From contig OZ038530.1 of NCBI GenBank assembly GCA_964036665.1, forward strand, positions 6,710,501 through 6,774,500: a DNA stretch of 64,000 nucleotides. The letters run 5' to 3'. Below are positions 59,931 to 64,000 of this stretch, piece after piece (positions within the stretch are counted from its first letter, which is position 1; each line of letters opens with the position of its first letter). This DNA is from Gordius sp. MW1. Taxonomy: Eukaryota; Nematomorpha; Gordioida; Gordea; Gordiidae. The notes under the pieces are model-generated. The model saw only the letters and a program-made list of their open reading frames with translations, was not told the DNA's origin and searched no databases. The position numbers were made by a program, and so were the translations under genes.

Positions 59931-60365
59931 TTTTTAAATACTTTTTTGAATCCAGTTACGATCAGGGGCGATCCTTAGCACATAGGGGACGCCGTAGGAA
60001 TATATTTGAGAATTAATTTTTAATTTTAAAGCGCCATTTACGGAGATTTAGGGATTTTATAGTATTTTGCGTCGGACAGAATGCTAGGCTAGGTGTCCGC
60101 CCTCAACGGAATTCACGTATTGGCGTCTGAGTAAATCGAGAACGCGATAATAAAACTGCGTCGAGCTGTATAATTACTACCTAACGATCAAAAAGTTACA
60201 TATTCAATCAAAAAGTTACATATTCCTCGCATTGCGTCATTGATTAGGACAAAATACACACATTTCGATGCCCTCCCCTCGATTTTAAATGATAATACAT
60301 GGGTGGGAAATAATAAAGTAGGAATCTTGCCTGATTTATAAGCACAATTTTCGCTTTTAACCAAC

Positions 60366-60483
60366 GGTTACGACCATATCACGTTGAAAACACCGGTTCC
60401 CTTCCGAACACCGAAGTTAAGCAACGTTGAGCCCGGTTAGTACTTGGATGGGTGACCGCTTGGGAATCCCGGGTGTTGTAACC
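60366..60483 (+). rRNA. 5S rRNA gene, copy 109
   Basis: Consensus gene; spacer G384, A512 and C at -22 of copy 110. Confidence 0.97.
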
Positions 60484-60928
60484 TTTTTAAATACTTTTTT
60501 GAATCCAGTTACGATCAGGGGCGATCCTTAGCACATAGGGGACGCCGTAGGAATATATTTGAGAATTAATTTTTAATTTTAAAGCGCCATTTACGGAGAT
60601 TTAGGGATTTTATAGTATTTTGCGTCGGACAGAATGCTAGGCTAGGTGTCCGCCCTCAACGGAATTCACGTATTGGCGTCTGAAAGGGAGTGAGTAAATC
60701 GAGAACGCGATAATAAAACTGCGTCGAGCTGTATAATTACTACCTAACGATCAAAAAGTTACATATTCAATCAAAAAGTTACATATTCCTCGCATTGCGT
60801 CATTGATTAGGACAAAATACACACATTTCGATGCCCTCCCCTCGATTTTAAATGATAATACATGGGTGGGAAATAAAAAAGTAGGAATCTTGCCTGATTT
60901 ATAAGCCCAATTTTCGCTTTTAACCAAC

Positions 60929-61046
60929 GGTTACGACCATATCACGTTGAAAACACCGGTTCCCTTCCGAACACCGAAGTTATGCAACGTTGAGCCCGGT
61001 TAGTACTTGGATGGGTGACCGCTTGGGAATCCCGGGGGTTGTAACC
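60929..61046 (+). rRNA. 5S rRNA gene, copy 110 (A55T, T109G)
   Basis: A55T and T109G; single 20-mer, C248; last repeat of the sixth 2782-bp module. Confidence 0.93.
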
Positions 61047-61471
61047 TTTTTAAATACTTTTTTGAATCCAGTTACGATCAGGGGCGATCCTTAGCACATA
61101 GGGGACGCCGTAGGAATATATTTGAGAATTAATTTTTAATTTTAAAGCGCCATTTACGGAGATTTAGGGATTTTACAGTATTTTGCGTCGGACAGAATGC
61201 TAGGCTAGGTGTCCGCCCTCAACGGAATTCACGTATTGGCGTCTGAAAGGGAGTGAGTAAATCGAGAACGCGATAATAAAACTGCGTCGAGCTGTATAAT
61301 TACTCCCTAACAATCAAAAAGTTACATATTCCTCGCATTGCGTCATTGATTAGGACAAAATACACACATTTCGATGCCCTCCCCTCGATTTTAAATGATA
61401 ATACATGGGTGGGAAATAAAAAAGTAGGAATCTTGCCTGATTTATAAGCACAATTTTCGCTTTTAACCAAC

Positions 61472-61589
61472 GGTTACGACCATATCACGTTGAAAACACC
61501 GGTTCCCTTCCGAACACCGAAGTTAAGCAACGTTGAGCCCGGTTAGTACTTGGATGGGTGACCGCTTGGGAATCCCGGGTGTTGTAACC
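61472..61589 (+). rRNA. 5S rRNA gene, copy 111
   Basis: Consensus gene; 10-bp spacer deletion and C at -22 of copy 112, counterpart of copy 53. Confidence 0.97.
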
Positions 61590-62024
61590 TTTTTAAATAC
61601 TTTTTTGAATCCAGTTACGATCAGGGGCGATCCTTAGCACATAGGGGACGCCGTAGGAATATATTTGAGAATTAATTTTTAATTTTAAAGCGCCATTTAC
61701 GGAGATTTAGGGATTTTATAGTATTTTGCGTCGGACAGAATGCTAGGCTAGGTGTCCGCCCTCAACGGAATTCACGTATTGGCGTCTGAGTAAATCGAGA
61801 ACGCGATAATAAAACTGCGTCGAGCTGTATAATTACTACCTAACGATCAAAAAGTTACATATTCAATCAAAAAGTTACATATTCCTCGCATTGCGTCATT
61901 GATTAGGACAAAATACACACATTTCGATGCCCTCCCCTCGATTTTAAATGATAATACATGGGTGGGAAATAAAAAAGTAGGAATCTTGCCTGATTTATAA
62001 GCCCAATTTTCGCTTTTAACCAAC

Positions 62025-62142
62025 GGTTACGACCATATCACGTTGAAAACACCGGTTCCCTTCCGAACACCGAAGTTATGCAACGTTGAGCCCGGTTAGT
62101 ACTTGGATGGGTGACCGCTTGGGAATCCCGGGTGTTGTAACC
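62025..62142 (+). rRNA. 5S rRNA gene, copy 112 (A55T, hybrid repeat)
   Basis: A55T only. The spacer starts like copy 54 (GAACACG, two 20-mers) but ends with A at -22 of the next gene, like copy 55. Confidence 0.94.
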
Positions 62143-62587
62143 TTTTTAAATACTTTTTTGAATCCAGTTACGATCAGGGGCGATCCTTAGCACATAGGGG
62201 ACGCCGTAGGAATATATTTGAGAATTAATTTTTAATTTTAAAGCGCCATTTACGGAGATTTAGGGATTTTATAGTATTTTGCGTCGGACAGAATGCTAGG
62301 CTAGGTGTCCGCCCTCAACGGAATTCACGTATTGGCGTCTGAAAGGGAGTGAGTAAATCGAGAACACGATAATAAAACTGCGTCGAGCTGTATAATTACT
62401 ACCTAACGATCAAAAAGTTACATATTCAATCAAAAAGTTACATATTCCTCGCATTGCGTCATTGATTAGGACAAAATACACACATTTCGATGCCCTCCCC
62501 TCGATTTTAAATGATAATACATGGGTGGGAAATAAAAAAGTAGGAATCTTGCCTGATTTATAAGCACAATTTTCGCTTTTAACCAAC

Positions 62588-62705
62588 GGTTACGACCGTA
62601 TCACGTTGAAAACACCGGTTCCCTTCCGAACACCGAAGTTAAGCAACGTTGAGCCCGGTTAGTACTTGGATGGGTGACCGCTTGGGAATCCCGGGTGTTG
62701 TAACC
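62588..62705 (+). rRNA. 5S rRNA gene, copy 113 (A11G)
   Basis: A11G (GACCGTATC), 10-bp spacer deletion, T512, counterpart of copy 56. Confidence 0.95.
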
Positions 62706-63140
62706 TTTTTAAATACTTTTTTGAATCCAGTTACGATCAGGGGCGATCCTTAGCACATAGGGGACGCCGTAGGAATATATTTGAGAATTAATTTTTAATT
62801 TTAAAGCGCCATTTACGGAGATTTAGGGATTTTATAGTATTTTGCGTCGGACAGAATGCTAGGCTAGGTGTCCGCCCTCAACGGAATTCACGTATTGGCG
62901 TCTGAGTAAATCGAGAACGCGATAATAAAACTGCGTCGAGCTGTATAATTACTACCTAACGATCAAAAAGTTACATATTCAATCAAAAAGTTACATATTC
63001 CTCGCATTGCGTCATTGATTAGGACAAAATACACACATTTCGATGCCCTCCCCTCGATTTTAAATGATAATACATGGGTGGGAAATAATAAAGTAGGAAT
63101 CTTGCCTGATTTATAAGCACAATTTTCGCTTTTAACCAAC

Positions 63141-63258
63141 GGTTACGACCATATCACGTTGAAAACACCGGTTCCCTTCCGAACACCGAAGTTAAGCAAC
63201 GTTGAGCCCGGTTAGTACTTGGATGGGTGACCGCTTGGGAATCCCGGGTGTTGTAACC
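63141..63258 (+). rRNA. 5S rRNA gene, copy 114
   Basis: Consensus gene; spacer C133, T436, A512. Confidence 0.97.
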
Positions 63259-63703
63259 TTTTTAAATACTTTCTTGAATCCAGTTACGATCAGGGGCGAT
63301 CCTTAGCACATAGGGGACGCCGTAGGAATATATTTGAGAATTAATTTTTAATTTTAAAGCGCCATTTACGGAGATTTAGGGATTTTATAGTATTTTGCGT
63401 CGGACAGAATGCTAGGCTAGGTGTCCGCCCTCAACGGAATTCACGTATTGGCGTCTGAAAGGGAGTGAGTAAATCGAGAACGCGATAATAAAACTGCGTC
63501 GAGCTGTATAATTACTACCTAACGATCAAAAAGTTACATATTCAATCAAAAAGTTACATATTCCTCGCATTGCGTTATTGATTAGGACAAAATACACACA
63601 TTTCGATGCCCTCCCCTCGATTTTAAATGATAATACATGGGTGGGAAATAAAAAAGTAGGAATCTTGCCTGATTTATAAGCACAATTTTCGCTTTTAACC
63701 AAC

Positions 63704-63821
63704 GGTTACGACCATATCACGTTGAAAACACCGGTTCCCTTCCGAACACCGAAGTTAAGCAACGTTGAGCCCGGTTAGTACTTGGATGGGTGACCGCTTG
63801 GGAATCCCGGGTGTTGTAACC
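63704..63821 (+). rRNA. 5S rRNA gene, copy 115
   Basis: Consensus gene, complete. Its spacer has C232 and is cut by the window end just before the EcoRI site. Confidence 0.97.
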
Positions 63822-64000
63822 TTTTTAAATACTTTTTTGAATCCAGTTACGATCAGGGGCGATCCTTAGCACATAGGGGACGCCGTAGGAATATATTTGA
63901 GAATTAATTTTTAATTTTAAAGCGCCATTTACGGCGATTTAGGGATTTTATAGTATTTTGCGTCGGACAGAATGCTAGGCTAGGTGTCCGCCCTCAACGG

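Larger units (their letters stand above)
56441..61471 (+). repeat. Nine-repeat block (copies 102-110), partner of 17457-22487
   Basis: Distant counterpart of copies 32-40, about 5.0 kb, in the same orientation. Confidence 0.88.
58690..61471 (+). repeat. 2782-bp higher-order module 6 (copies 106-110)
   Basis: Lies about 11 kb after module 5 and within the 38,984-bp-distant counterpart of copies 32-40, so it is a direct relative of module 1. Confidence 0.92.
1..64000 (+). repeat. 5S rDNA tandem array, 115 gene copies
   Basis: The complete window is a head-to-tail array of 5S rRNA repeats with no unrelated insertion. Repeat lengths are 563 bp (most), 560 and 550 (delta-3 genes without or with the 10-bp spacer deletion), 553 (10-bp deletion), 543 (20-bp deletion), 558-561 (copies 89-91) and 523 (copies 69 and 74). 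Repeats differ mostly at a few diagnostic sites, so the array is strongly homogenised. Both ends are cut by the window, so the true array is longer. Arrays of this kind are normal for animal 5S genes and evolve by unequal crossing over and gene conversion. Confidence 0.99.

Noticed and set aside
1..64000. A previously undescribed gene system hidden in the array
   Set aside because: Both strands of the 563-bp repeat and its variants were read. Apart from the 5S gene, its control elements and two hairpins of unknown meaning, nothing supports an additional functional system.

Overview
The whole window is one uninterrupted, head-to-tail tandem array of 5S ribosomal RNA genes, all on the + strand. 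I count 115 gene copies (starts at 7, 570, 1133 ... 63704). The commonest repeat length is 563 bp: a 118-nt gene plus a 445-bp non-coding spacer. The array is cut by both window ends: it begins 6 bp before copy 1 and stops 297 bp into repeat 115. No protein gene, tRNA, snRNA, transposon or CRISPR array was found.

Organism: a large 5S-only tandem array, RNA polymerase III signals (internal promoter, oligo-T terminator, a TATA element 29 bp upstream) and the gene sequence point to an animal. The RNA looks ecdysozoan. Its 3' half resembles insect 5S RNA, and parts of its 5' half also resemble nematode 5S RNA. I favour an arthropod but cannot prove it. No nematode spliced-leader gene was recognised in the spacer.

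Numbering used in the entries: gene position +1 is the first G of the GGTTACGAC motif, and spacer markers continue from there (+119 to about +563). Main markers: T/C133, C/G157 (G makes a BamHI site), G/A196, A/C232, T/C248, a 10-bp deletion near +318, A/G384, one or two copies of a 20-bp repeat at +384, C/T436, T/A494, A/T512, T/A526, and A/C at -22 of the following gene. About 77 genes share one consensus sequence. The main variant families are the delta-3 class (10 copies: 3-nt deletion near +10, G75A, C117G, a HindIII site at the 3' end) and the A55T class (16 copies, 11 of them also T109G).

Layout: copies 1-35 (about 1-19,700) are 563-bp repeats (560 bp where the gene is delta-3) in which A512 and T512 forms largely alternate, with blocks of five and eight repeats duplicated. 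Copies 36-86 (19,706-48,007) are built from higher-order modules: a five-repeat 2782-bp module (six in the window, counting one at 58,690), a three-repeat 1659-bp module and a five-repeat 2762-bp module containing the most divergent genes. Copies 87-96 return to the simple form with private changes, including the most damaged gene (copy 91). Copies 97-115 replay earlier sections; about 5 kb here matches a block 38,984 bp upstream. Hybrid repeats (23, 41, 101, 112) look like footprints of unequal crossing over or gene conversion. The copy and length bookkeeping closes: 114 x 563 minus all listed deletions (485 bp) equals the 63,697 bp between the first and last gene starts.
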